The notes under the pieces: generated by a model
Databases searched by the model: none
Told to the model about the DNA's origin: nothing
The model's input: only the letters and a program-made list of their open reading frames with translations
In this document: in pieces, positions 1-7,773 of the stretch
How the letters are laid out: each line of letters opens with the position of its first letter
How positions within the stretch are numbered: the first letter of the stretch is position 1
Position numbers and translations under genes: made by a program
Source: JAWXVE01 sp044425575
GTDB lineage: Bacteria; Bacillota; Clostridia; Lachnospirales; Lachnospiraceae
Reading direction: 5' to 3'
Assembly: GCA_044425575.1 (NCBI GenBank)
Contig: JAWXVE010000046.1
Span: 1-18,142, forward strand
DNA length: 18,142 bases

Positions 1-1215
1 ACTAGAATCAATTACAAGAGGTACCTCCACTTGGGCTGCTAATTCTTGTATAACTTGAACCATCATAGCACATTCATCAATGCCATTCATTCCAAGATTC
101 ACATCTAGTAATGTTGCCCCTTTGGCAATCTGCTCCTTAGCAAAGGATTCTACCATGGTTAAATCACCTTCCCTCAAAGAAGCTTGCAATGCTTTCTTAC
201 CTGTGGGATTAATACGTTCTCCAATCATATAAAATGGATCGTTTAGACCAATGGATAAGGTATTTCGTTCTGTTGTTAAATAACCTACCTGGTGATTAAC
301 TTGTAGCTTATGAAAGGATAACTTGGATACTTCCTCTACTAACCGTTCTATATGTTGGTGGGTAGTACCACAACAGCCTCCTACTATGGTTGCTCCTGCA
401 TTTATAAGGACTTTCATCTCTTGTGCAAATTTTTCTGCACCTAGAGAATAGATGGTGTTCCCATCTTGGTCTAATTCTGGCATACCTGCATTTGGTTTTG
501 CCAGAATAGGAATCGATGCCACTGATGCCATATCTGCAATAATGGATTTCATGAGAATTGGACCAGTGCTGCAATTTGCACCAATGGCACATATGCCCAA
601 GTGTTCTAGGACAATGGCACATGTCTTTGCATCACTACCATATAAAGTTCGACCATCACTTTCAAATGTCATAGATACCATAATCGGTAAATCACAAGTT
701 TCTTTTACTGCAAGAACAGCTGCTCTAGTCTCTTGCAAACTCATCATCGTTTCAATGACAAATAAGTCAACTCCAGTGTTCATAAGCACACTTACTTGTT
801 CCTTATAGACTTGAATTAAATCTTCAAATTCTAAAGCACCTACTGGGACAATTTGTTTCCCTGTCATGGTTAAATCTGCTGCAATGTAAATTGGACTTTC
901 ACACCCACTTCTTCGGATAGCTTCCTTTGAAAGCTCCACTAGCTTTTCATTATAATCTGCGAGAGAATCTTCTAATCCATATTCTTCTAACTTAATGGAA
1001 TTGCAAGTAAAAGTAGGTGCATAGATTACATTGCTTCCCGCCTTAATATAATCCACTTGCATGGAAATCATTACCTCTGCATGATCCAGAATCCATCGTT
1101 CTGGGCATTCGCCCATATCCATTCCTGCCTTCATTAAGTTGGTGCCAGTAGCACCATCTAAAACCACAAGATTATTTTGACAATATTCAGCAAAACACTT
1201 CTTATTTAAACTCAT
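1..1215 (-). CDS. metH: Cobalamin-dependent methionine synthase, N-terminal part (homocysteine and pterin domains), cut by the left edge
   Basis: Transfers a methyl group from 5-methyltetrahydrofolate to homocysteine to make methionine in the cytoplasm. Translating the minus strand from 1215 gives 405 codons, open to the window edge. Residues 1 to about 315 are a homocysteine S-methyltransferase domain: an early DGATGTNL motif, and the zinc-binding cysteines in GANCS (C215) and GGCCGTT (C281, C282). From about residue 326 a pterin-binding domain begins with GERINPTGKK (G332), followed by DVNLG and VIDSS near the edge. The domain order is that of MetH; cobalamin and activation domains, if present, lie outside the window. 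The start is the ATG at 1215 because AAGGAG at 1225-1230 sits 9 bases upstream; an ATG 7 bases earlier is out of frame. A BhmT-like or two-domain clostridial MetH lacking the reactivation domain cannot be excluded. Confidence 0.93.
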   Translation of the reverse strand, partial: MSLNKKCFAEYCQNNLVVLDGATGTNLMKAGMDMGECPERWILDHAEVMISMQVDYIKAGSNVIYAPTFTCNSIKLEEYGLEDSLADYNEKLVELSKEAIRRSGCESPIYIAADLTMTGKQIVPVGALEFEDLIQVYKEQVSVLMNTGVDLFVIETMMSLQETRAAVLAVKETCDLPIMVSMTFESDGRTLYGSDAKTCAIVLEHLGICAIGANCSTGPILMKSIIADMASVASIPILAKPNAGMPELDQDGNTIYSLGAEKFAQEMKVLINAGATIVGGCCGTTHQHIERLVEEVSKLSFHKLQVNHQVGYLTTERNTLSIGLNDPFYMIGERINPTGKKALQASLREGDLTMVESFAKEQIAKGATLLDVNLGMNGIDECAMMVQVIQELAAQVEVPLVIDSS

Positions 1216-1256
1216 AAATCATAACTCCTTATTCATTTCTTTTTATTCACTTTGTA

Positions 1257-1285
1257 ATTGTATCACGTTATAAATAGAATGGCAA
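1257..1285 (-). promoter_or_regulatory. metH promoter
   Basis: On the minus strand TTGCCA (1285-1280) is followed after 17 bases by TACAAT (1262-1257), with a TG one base before the -10 box (extended -10). The predicted transcript has only about 35 bases before the metH start, too short for an S-box, T-box or cobalamin riboswitch. Confidence 0.7.
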
Positions 1286-1290
1286 TTTGC

Positions 1291-1319
1291 TTGATTTTAA
1301 TGTTCGAATGTGTTATATT
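1291..1319 (+). promoter_or_regulatory. Promoter of the small lipoprotein gene
   Basis: TTGATT (1291-1296), a 17-base spacer, then TATATT (1314-1319) with an upstream TG (extended -10). It lies back to back with the metH promoter with 5 bases between them, so one regulator bound here could affect both genes. Confidence 0.65.
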
Positions 1320-1360
1320 ACAATTTATATGTAGAAGCCAAAAATATAGGAGAATTTATA

Positions 1361-1915
1361 ATGAAAAAAACTTTTACACCTTGTATAATAATGATATTAA
1401 TTGCCCTTTCCCTTGTATCTTGTAAGAAAGACGCTGAATTAACAACATATGAAACGAGTATGGCAGAATTAACGGAGTCTATTAATACGATTCATGCTAA
1501 TATTGAAGGTCTTGATGCAAATGACGAAGCATCCATTGAACTAGCTCTTTCCTATTTAGATGAAATGGATGTGACATTCCAACAAATGGCCGCATTGGAA
1601 GTTCCAGAGGAATTTATGGCAGTGGAATCTCTAGCAGATGAAGCTTCTGAATATATGACTAGTTCCGTATCCTACTATTACACACTCTTTAATACGTCTC
1701 CTTACGATGAATATTCTGCTACATTAGCAGAAGAAAATTATACACGCGCTATGAAGAGACAGTATTATATCGGACAAATTTTACAAGGAATTGTTCCAGA
1801 GGGAGACGATATTGTTGTTGTAACAGAAGAAGATGAATCATCAGAAGAGCTAGAAGAAGAAATTGACTATGAAGTAGTGGATGATGTGCCTACTGTTGAT
1901 TTACTAGAACAATAA
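1361..1915 (+). CDS. Small secreted lipoprotein with acidic C-terminal tail, function unknown
   Basis: A protein of 184 residues that I do not recognise as a named family. It starts with a typical lipoprotein signal: two lysines, a hydrophobic core at residues 7-19, and the lipobox L-V-S-C with the lipidated cysteine at residue 21. It should therefore be anchored to the outer face of the cytoplasmic membrane. The mature part is predicted helical and acidic; the last 35 or so residues are very rich in Glu and Asp (EEDESSEELEEE). The ATG at 1361 is chosen because AGGAG at 1348-1352 is 8 bases upstream and the signal peptide begins there; an upstream ATG at 1310 lies inside the promoter and has no ribosome site. 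It is a single-gene transcription unit with its own promoter and terminator. The acidic tail could bind metal or cell-wall polymers, but that is a guess. Confidence 0.85.
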   Translation: MKKTFTPCIIMILIALSLVSCKKDAELTTYETSMAELTESINTIHANIEGLDANDEASIELALSYLDEMDVTFQQMAALEVPEEFMAVESLADEASEYMTSSVSYYYTLFNTSPYDEYSATLAEENYTRAMKRQYYIGQILQGIVPEGDDIVVVTEEDESSEELEEEIDYEVVDDVPTVDLLEQ

Positions 1916-1930
1916 TTTCATAATATAAGA

Positions 1931-1967
1931 AAAAAGAAGCCATGGTGAAAATCAATGGCTTCTTTTT
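1931..1967. terminator. Bidirectional rho-independent terminator
   Basis: Perfect 13-base inverted repeat (AAAAAGAAGCCAT at 1931-1943 and ATGGCTTCTTTTT at 1955-1967) around an 11-base loop. It is flanked by T-runs on both strands, so it can end the lipoprotein transcript (plus) and the his operon (minus), whose last stop codon is 16 bases away. Confidence 0.9.
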
Positions 1968-1982
1968 ATGAACAATTTGCTC

Positions 1983-3266
1983 TTAACGATTGGCTAGCTC
2001 TGTGGTAATTTCTTCCCACGACACATTCTTTTCTGCCATAAGCACCATCATATGGTATAAGAAATCTGCTATTTCATATTTGATTTCCTCTGCATTTGGG
2101 TTTTTAGATGCAATAACAATTTCCGTTGCTTCTTCTCCCAATTTCTTTAAGATTTTGTCAATCCCTTTATCGAACAAATAATTAGTATAGGACCCTTCTT
2201 TTGGATTACTTTTACGGTCTAAGATTACATCATACACATCTTGGAATACTTTAATTGGATTAGCTTCTTCATAGGAATTGGTAATAATTTTCTCAAAGAA
2301 GCAAGAATATGCTCCAGTATGACAAGCCACACCTACCTGTACTACTTTTGCAAGCAAAGTATCCTTATCACAATCAGCAGTCAAGTATTTTACGTATTGA
2401 TAATGACCACTCGTATCTCCTTTTACCCATAATTCTTGTCTACTTCTACTATAATAAGTCATCACACGAGATTTCAACGTTGTTTCATAAGCTTCTTCAT
2501 TCATATAAGCCATCATTAACACTTCGTTCGTCTTCTCATCTTGTACAATAACTGGTAACAAACCACCTTCTAAAGTCTTAAATTCAGACCATTTTAGCTT
2601 GGTGTGATAAGAATCTATTTCAATTCCTTTTTCACAACACCGTTTCTTCAGAGTATCCATATCATCCACACGGTCTACTACAAGATTGCCGGCAATTCCT
2701 TGAATAGAACTAGAAGATAAATGCTCTTCCATTTGTGCTAAAGTTCCTGATTCCATTACTGCTATGGTGGTACAATTATCTAATCGTTTCCACATGGTAT
2801 TTTGCAAAATTATATTTGATACGTAGATTTCACTTGCATATTTTACAAGCTTCTCTAAGTCTCGATTTGCAACTTCTTCCCGTTCCATAGCACAGATTAT
2901 CTTATCACGACCAAATTTCAAAGAAACTTCTTCTAGTAAAGTTAACTCACCTTCTTGTTCTTCGCATACTACTACTTTCTTACACCCAGCATATAGTAGT
3001 TTCTTAGCATCTTCCATACGTGCAATATCATGGGCTCCAATTATGGGGATTGCTACATTCCCAGTTAATTCCTTAAGAGTGTGGTAAGATAACTCTTTCT
3101 CTTCATCTGTCTTAGATAACAGATAGACAATAATTTCATCTACTTGCTTTTTCGTATAATCTTTCGCCAACTCTAAGGGGCTTTCCGCTACCATCATTAA
3201 ATCATGTAATCCTAATACAGCATGATCCTTATATAAATAGATAGATCCGATTATTTTTTTATTCAT
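1983..3266 (-). CDS. hisIE: HisIE: phosphoribosyl-AMP cyclohydrolase / phosphoribosyl-ATP pyrophosphatase with an N-terminal HisF-like domain
   Basis: Catalyses the second and third steps of histidine synthesis: pyrophosphate removal from PR-ATP (HisE part) and ring opening of PR-AMP (HisI part). The protein has 427 residues, about twice the usual HisIE length. HisI spans about 225-325 with the metal-binding DCDKD (298-302), CHTG (315-318) and SCFF (321-324). HisE spans about 337-427 with KLGEEATE (375-382). Residues 1-220 resemble a decayed HisF/HisA barrel: an internal stretch of the form IPIIGAHDIARMEDAKKLL (73-91) and a C-terminal ESGTLAQMEEHL near 172-183 line up with HisF phosphate-binding regions, but the glycine triplet and the first catalytic aspartate are not kept. 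The start is the ATG at 3266, 6 bases after a GGAG; the ATG at 3278 has no ribosome site. It is the last gene of the his operon. Confidence 0.9.
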   Translation of the reverse strand: MNKKIIGSIYLYKDHAVLGLHDLMMVAESPLELAKDYTKKQVDEIIVYLLSKTDEEKELSYHTLKELTGNVAIPIIGAHDIARMEDAKKLLYAGCKKVVVCEEQEGELTLLEEVSLKFGRDKIICAMEREEVANRDLEKLVKYASEIYVSNIILQNTMWKRLDNCTTIAVMESGTLAQMEEHLSSSSIQGIAGNLVVDRVDDMDTLKKRCCEKGIEIDSYHTKLKWSEFKTLEGGLLPVIVQDEKTNEVLMMAYMNEEAYETTLKSRVMTYYSRSRQELWVKGDTSGHYQYVKYLTADCDKDTLLAKVVQVGVACHTGAYSCFFEKIITNSYEEANPIKVFQDVYDVILDRKSNPKEGSYTNYLFDKGIDKILKKLGEEATEIVIASKNPNAEEIKYEIADFLYHMMVLMAEKNVSWEEITTELANR

Positions 3267-3283
3267 TCTTATCTCCATTCTGT

Positions 3284-3871
3284 CTACAAACTTCCTTTTG
3301 TACTAAGTACCGTTTGAATTCTTGGGTCAATTTGTGTTGCTTCATCTAATGCCTTTGCAAAAGACTTAAACATTGCTTCAATAATATGGTGTTGATTCTT
3401 CCCCTCTAGTACCTTAATGTGTAGATTCATGCCGGCTGCATAAGATATGGCATAGAAAAATTCACGTACCATTTCTGTTTCAAATGTTCCAACTCGCTCT
3501 ACTTGGAATTCATAATCAAAATGAAAGTAAGGACGATTGCATAAATCTATGGCACATAGACACAAGGTTTCATCCATGGGTATAATCGCACTTCCATATC
3601 GTTTGATTCCCACTTTATCCCCTACAGCTTCTTTAATTGCACTTCCAATGACAATGCCTGTGTCTTCAATGGTGTGGTGGGTATCTACTTGCAAGTCACC
3701 GTCTACTTTCAGCGTCAAGTCAAAGAATCCATGTCTTGCAAATCCTTCTAACATATGATCAAAGAAACCAATTCCTGTGGAAATACTTCCCTGCCCTTGA
3801 CCATCAATTTGAAAAGTTCCTTGGATTTTTGTTTCATTTGTATTTCTCATAATGGTACTCACTCGGTTCAT
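3284..3871 (-). CDS. hisB: Imidazoleglycerol-phosphate dehydratase
   Basis: Dehydrates imidazole glycerol phosphate to imidazole acetol phosphate in histidine synthesis, using a Mn-type metal centre. The 195 residues are exactly the length of a single-function HisB, with no phosphatase domain. Visible family motifs are GIGFFDHML (33-41), RHGFFDL (46-52), HHTIED (65-70), PMDETL (98-103) and HHIIEAMFKS (161-170); the two HH motifs supply metal ligands. It sits between hisD (31 bases downstream of its stop) and hisIE (17 bases before it). Translation could in principle begin at a TTG at 3910 overlapping hisD, but the strong AAAGGGG at 3879-3885 and family length favour the ATG at 3871. Confidence 0.95.
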   Translation of the reverse strand: MNRVSTIMRNTNETKIQGTFQIDGQGQGSISTGIGFFDHMLEGFARHGFFDLTLKVDGDLQVDTHHTIEDTGIVIGSAIKEAVGDKVGIKRYGSAIIPMDETLCLCAIDLCNRPYFHFDYEFQVERVGTFETEMVREFFYAISYAAGMNLHIKVLEGKNQHHIIEAMFKSFAKALDEATQIDPRIQTVLSTKGSL

Positions 3872-3878
3872 TCTATTA

Positions 3879-3885
3879 CCCCTTT
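3879..3885 (-). promoter_or_regulatory. Ribosome binding site that fixes the hisB start
   Basis: AAAGGGG read on the minus strand, 7 bases before the ATG at 3871. It argues against the longer TTG-initiated form that would overlap the end of hisD. Confidence 0.75.
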
Positions 3886-3902
3886 CCATAACAGCTGTTT
3901 TC

Positions 3903-5192
3903 TTATTCAAACCTTACCTTTACGGCATTTTCATGAGCTGTAAGCCCTTCTTTCCTAGCAAATAATTCAATTTTCTTATGATCTTTCTCAAGCCCCTCCT
4001 TAGAGTAAGCAATAATACTTGATTTCTTCGTAAAATCATCTACATTCAGTGGTGAGAAGAACTTCGCTGTTCCATTAGTAGGCAACACATGGTTTGGTCC
4101 TGCAAAATAATCACCTAATGGTTCGCAAGAGTATTCCCCTAGAAAAATAGCACCTGCGTGACGAACCTTAGTCATGGTTTCAAAAGGATTCTTAGTCAAA
4201 ATCTCTAAGTGCTCTGATGCAATTTCATTGGTAACACTAATTGCTTCTTCCATGCTATTTGCCACAAGAAGATAACCGTAACGGTCTAAGGATTTCTTCA
4301 TAATCTCACTTCGTTCTAGAACCTTTAAGAAGTTCTCCACTTCTGCTTCTACTTCATTCGCTAATTCCATGCTTGTAGTCACTAAAATGGCCGATGCCAA
4401 TTCATCATGTTCTGCTTGAGATAATAAGTCTGCTGCAATATAACGAGGATTTGCATTCTCATCTGCCAGAACAAGTATTTCGCTTGGCCCTGCAATACTA
4501 TCAATACTCACATGACCATAAACTGCCTTTTTAGCAAGGGCTACATAGATATTACCTGGTCCTACAATTTTATCTACTTTACCAAAGCTTTCGCAACCAT
4601 AGGCAAGAGCTGCAATTGCTTGTGCACCGCCTACTTTATAGATTCGGTCTACTCCTGCAATTCTAGCTGCAACAAGTGTAGTTGCAGGTACTTCTCCCTT
4701 GTTGTTAGGTGGAGTAGTCATAATAATCTCTCGAACTCCTGCTACTTTAGCAGGAATCACATTCATTAAAGTGGAAGAAGGGTAAGCTGCTTTCCCACCT
4801 GGTACGTACACACCTACACGGTCAATGGGCGTAATCCGTTGTCCTGTAATAGAACCATCTTCCTTAGTAATAAACCAACTATTTCGCTCCTGCTTTTCAT
4901 GAAAGTGTCGAATGTTCTCGCTTGCATGGCGCAGCACTTCTACAAATTCATCCTCTACACTACGAAAGGCTTCCTGTATCTCTTCTTCAGTTACAAGAAA
5001 ATTATCACTTGTAATGGTTGCACCATCAAATAAATGTGTGTATGCGTGAAGTGCTGGTTCCCCTTCCGCTTTCACTCGGTTAATAATTTCTTGCACTTGT
5101 TCTTCATACGCCCCATAGTTATTAGGACTTCGCTCTAACAAATCTTCTAAAATATGTCCAATGGATTCTTGTGTTATCTTCACTTTTTTCAT
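3903..5192 (-). CDS. hisD: Histidinol dehydrogenase
   Basis: Performs the last two steps of histidine synthesis, oxidising L-histidinol through histidinal to L-histidine with NAD and zinc. Its 429 residues are the normal length. Key residues are in register with the E. coli enzyme: zinc ligands Q259 and H262 (SQAEHD), D361 and H420 (LTAHENA), and the catalytic pair E327-H328 (SEHLEI). Other signature stretches are PGGKAAYPSS (131-140), VGPGNIYVALAKK (210-222) and SIAGPSEILVLAD (232-244). The ATG at 5192 follows GGAG by 7 bases and lies 17 bases after the hisG stop, indicating an operon. Confidence 0.97.
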   Translation of the reverse strand: MKKVKITQESIGHILEDLLERSPNNYGAYEEQVQEIINRVKAEGEPALHAYTHLFDGATITSDNFLVTEEEIQEAFRSVEDEFVEVLRHASENIRHFHEKQERNSWFITKEDGSITGQRITPIDRVGVYVPGGKAAYPSSTLMNVIPAKVAGVREIIMTTPPNNKGEVPATTLVAARIAGVDRIYKVGGAQAIAALAYGCESFGKVDKIVGPGNIYVALAKKAVYGHVSIDSIAGPSEILVLADENANPRYIAADLLSQAEHDELASAILVTTSMELANEVEAEVENFLKVLERSEIMKKSLDRYGYLLVANSMEEAISVTNEIASEHLEILTKNPFETMTKVRHAGAIFLGEYSCEPLGDYFAGPNHVLPTNGTAKFFSPLNVDDFTKKSSIIAYSKEGLEKDHKKIELFARKEGLTAHENAVKVRFE

Positions 5193-5209
5193 TGCTATAC
5201 TCCATTCTA

Positions 5210-5857
5210 TTAAGATAAACGTTCTTTTAGTGCATCTATAATTCCTTGTATTCTCTGAGATTGCATCTTCATACTTACTGGATTTACAATAACTCTAGCA
5301 GATAATGGTACAATTTCTTCTAAAACATCTAATCCATTTTCTCGTAAAGTAGAACCAGTTTCCACAATATCTACAATCACATCAGAGAGACCCACAATGG
5401 GACCAAGTTCTACGGAACCATTTAATTTAATAAGCGTTATAGTCTGATTCTTCTTATTATAAAAATATTCTTTGGCTATATTAGGATATTTCGTTGCCAC
5501 CTTAATATGTTCATGATTCTCTAGCAAAGTACCTGCTTCCTTAGAACCACAAATGCACATACGACACTTGCCAAAACCAAGATCCAACACTTCATATACT
5601 CTTCGATTCTCTTCTAAAATCGTATCTTTTCCCACAACTCCAATATCTGCAACACCGTACTCCACATAAGTTGGTACGTCTGGGCCCTTGGATAAAAAGA
5701 ACTTTAACTTCAACTCTTCATTAACAAAAATTAACTTTCGAGAATCTTTATCTTTCATTTCTTCGCAAGTAATACCAATTTCTTCTAATAATTCAAGGGT
5801 TTTACTAGCAAGTCGTCCTTTTCCTAATGCAAATGTTAAGTATCGATTTTCTTCCAT
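5210..5857 (-). CDS. hisG: ATP phosphoribosyltransferase, short form, catalytic subunit
   Basis: Commits PRPP and ATP to histidine synthesis by making PR-ATP. The protein has 215 residues and lacks the C-terminal regulatory ACT-like domain of long HisG, so it is the short type that needs HisZ; hisZ is directly upstream. Visible motifs are ALGKGRL (10-16) and the PRPP-binding ETGSTL (166-171). The ATG at 5857 immediately follows the hisZ stop codon (no spacer), and its ribosome site GAGGTG lies inside the last codons of hisZ, so the two are probably translationally coupled, fitting a fixed HisG-HisZ complex. Confidence 0.96.
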   Translation of the reverse strand: MEENRYLTFALGKGRLASKTLELLEEIGITCEEMKDKDSRKLIFVNEELKLKFFLSKGPDVPTYVEYGVADIGVVGKDTILEENRRVYEVLDLGFGKCRMCICGSKEAGTLLENHEHIKVATKYPNIAKEYFYNKKNQTITLIKLNGSVELGPIVGLSDVIVDIVETGSTLRENGLDVLEEIVPLSARVIVNPVSMKMQSQRIQGIIDALKERLS

Positions 5858-7075
5858 TTAATTCACCTCAACTTCTTGTAACGTAGCACTATCATCTATG
5901 AGAAATAACTTCGTTATCATATGATTATTCACGTATGTTGTATACTCATCTACTACGTCATCCCCATGACAAAGGTTCAATGCAACATTCATCCCTGCCT
6001 CACGTAATTTCACTTGTGCTTCCAATGCTTGGGTAAAATGCTGCTGCTTGTAGAGAATAATCGCTTGCTCTTTTTCTCGTTTCACAGTGATATTTTGACT
6101 ATTTATGGCACTCATCAAGTCATCTATTACAATAACAAAGCCAATTGCAGGTGCATTTTTACCAAATTGTGCAAGTAATCTGTCATATCGACCTCCTGTG
6201 ACAATTGCATCTCCAATTCCGTAAGTATACCCCTTCCAGATAATTCCAGAATAATAATGGTATTTGCTTAACATTCCAAGATCAAAGGAAATGTATTGTT
6301 CCATTCCATATGTTCTTAAGATTTCATACACTTGCTCTAGTCGCTCAATTGCTTGCTTTGATGTTTCATTAGATACTAAACTTTTGGCTTCTAGTAAGGC
6401 ATCAATCGTGCCATATAACGTAGCCGTTTTACTAATGACTTGTCGGTAAGATTCCTCGATTCCGTTGGCACATAACAATTCATCAGCAGCAAAATAATTC
6501 TTAGTGGTGATTAAGTTAAATAATTCATCTTCCACCTCTTTGGAAAGACCCATTTCTTCACAAACACCACGGAAATAATCTACTTGACCAATACTTAACT
6601 GAAAATCAGTAAGACCTGTACTTAAAATCGATTTCGCCACTAGATGAATCATCTCTGCATCTCCATAGATGGAATCATCTCCAATTAATTCAGCCCCCAT
6701 TTGGGTTGCTTCATTTAATTTACCCTGTAAATTAATGGTGTTGGTAAAGGTATTTCCATGATAGCAAAAACGCACTGGTATGGTTTCCTTTGTAAAATAC
6801 TTCGAAGCACACCTTGCAATGGAAGGGGTAAAGTCAGGACGCAGTGCCATAATATTCCCTTCTTTATCAAAGAACTTATATAGTTCATTCAAAGGCGTGG
6901 TTCCAACTTCATCTCCATAGATACTAAGAAATTCAAAAGTAGGTGTCTGAATATCCATATATCCGTAAGAAGTAAATGTCTGATGAATCTGACGTTCAAT
7001 TTGTACTTTCTTATAATTCTCATATCCATAAATATCTCGTACACCTTCTGGTGTGTGAATTACGTGTTTGTTCAT
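5858..7075 (-). CDS. hisZ: ATP phosphoribosyltransferase regulatory subunit
   Basis: HisZ is a histidyl-tRNA synthetase relative that no longer charges tRNA; it binds short HisG, is needed for its activity and mediates feedback inhibition by histidine. The protein has about 405 residues. Class II synthetase-like features are TPEGVRD (8-14), motif 2 around LRPDFTPSIAR (78-88) and YHGNTF (105-110), and a motif 3-like TGGRYDRLL in the C-terminal half. There is no anticodon-binding domain of normal HisRS size at the end. The start is uncertain: the ATG at 7075 fits the family N-terminus, with AAAGGG 12 bases upstream, whereas the ATG at 7087 directly abuts that AAAGGG. It is the first gene of the his operon. 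Confidence 0.94.
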   Translation of the reverse strand: MNKHVIHTPEGVRDIYGYENYKKVQIERQIHQTFTSYGYMDIQTPTFEFLSIYGDEVGTTPLNELYKFFDKEGNIMALRPDFTPSIARCASKYFTKETIPVRFCYHGNTFTNTINLQGKLNEATQMGAELIGDDSIYGDAEMIHLVAKSILSTGLTDFQLSIGQVDYFRGVCEEMGLSKEVEDELFNLITTKNYFAADELLCANGIEESYRQVISKTATLYGTIDALLEAKSLVSNETSKQAIERLEQVYEILRTYGMEQYISFDLGMLSKYHYYSGIIWKGYTYGIGDAIVTGGRYDRLLAQFGKNAPAIGFVIVIDDLMSAINSQNITVKREKEQAIILYKQQHFTQALEAQVKLREAGMNVALNLCHGDDVVDEYTTYVNNHMITKLFLIDDSATLQEVEVN

Positions 7076-7170
7076 AGTAATAAGCATCCCTTTCTCAAAG
7101 TTACCAGTTGAAAAACATGAATAATTAACTTATTAATTCACTTTAGTGTGGTAACGTATTAACATATTGA

Positions 7171-7199
7171 ATTATACAAAATAGTATCATATCTGTCAA
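7171..7199 (-). promoter_or_regulatory. Promoter of the his operon
   Basis: A perfect consensus on the minus strand: TTGACA (7199-7194), 17-base spacer, TATAAT (7176-7171). The -35 box overlaps the TGA stop codon of recU (7198-7196). Transcription would start near 7164, leaving a leader of about 90 bases before hisZ. I see no T-box (no TGGN-type T-box sequence, no terminator stem) and no histidine-rich leader peptide there. A 6-base inverted repeat (GGTAAC at 7150-7155 and GTTACC at 7100-7105 on the plus strand) is the only symmetry noted. Confidence 0.85.
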
Positions 7200-7732
7200 T
7201 CACTTCTTTGTGCTAAATCAATCTGTAAGGTTTCTAGAAATGGAACAAAGGTTCCTTGATTCTTTCTAAGGAAAAATGTCTCATCTAATTCCTCGTAGCG
7301 AAAGGATTTTCTCCCACCCGCCTCCATTCTTTCCACAAATTCCATTAATTTTACAAAAGACAAATAATAAAAGGTGTCTTTCTTGGAATAGTAAATTAAA
7401 AGAAAACTAATACCACCTTGTTGTTCAAACTCTCTCATAAATTCAATTTGATGGCTATGTATATTCTGCAATGCAAAAGTATCAGATGCACACTCTTTGG
7501 CATCAAAACATACTGGAATGGATTGCACTACACCGATATAATCAACTGTGCTTCTCTGTTCAAAATAGGCAAGAGTAATGTGACGCTTCTCTTGATCAAT
7601 TTTCATCGGCGTAATAGGTGTGGGAATCTTCTGTATTAAGGCTAGTTGTTGCCTTCTATATTGTTCAATGGTTCGATTAATTAAATCTTCAAGGAAGGAA
7701 CCTCTTAGTCCCCTTGAGCTCCATGTAGCCAT
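7196..7732 (-). CDS. recU: Holliday junction resolvase, RecU type
   Basis: Cuts four-way DNA junctions during recombination repair and chromosome segregation in Gram-positive bacteria. The 178 residues match RecU along their length: RGSFLEDLINRTIEQY near the start, the KIPTPI motif (35-40), STVDYIGV (61-68) with acidic D64, and FDAKE (76-80) with D77 and K79 as the nuclease D/E-x-K motif, then LQNIHSHQIEFM. In B. subtilis RecU the second acidic residue is Glu; here it is Asp, a conservative change. It is a little shorter than the B. subtilis protein. The ATG at 7732 has only a weak, distant AAAGG about 12 bases upstream. It is the last gene of the six-gene run and its stop codon lies inside the his promoter. 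Confidence 0.9.
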   Translation of the reverse strand: MATWSSRGLRGSFLEDLINRTIEQYRRQQLALIQKIPTPITPMKIDQEKRHITLAYFEQRSTVDYIGVVQSIPVCFDAKECASDTFALQNIHSHQIEFMREFEQQGGISFLLIYYSKKDTFYYLSFVKLMEFVERMEAGGRKSFRYEELDETFFLRKNQGTFVPFLETLQIDLAQRSD

Positions 7733-7773
7733 AGCAATACCATGCCTTTCTATACCTATCTCCTACTGTATTC

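Noticed and set aside
308..808. Open frames opposite to or out of phase with metH
   Set aside because: They lie wholly inside the well-supported metH frame, lack ribosome sites and show no recognisable protein features; the same applies to other short overlapping frames across the window.
1216..1256. A SAM, cobalamin or T-box riboswitch upstream of metH
   Set aside because: The predicted promoter leaves a leader of only about 35 bases before the start codon, too short for any of these, and no matching motif was seen.
3872..3910. Longer hisB starting from TTG at 3910 and overlapping hisD
   Set aside because: It has no suitable ribosome site, adds 13 residues without family similarity, and a strong AAAGGGG precedes the ATG at 3871.
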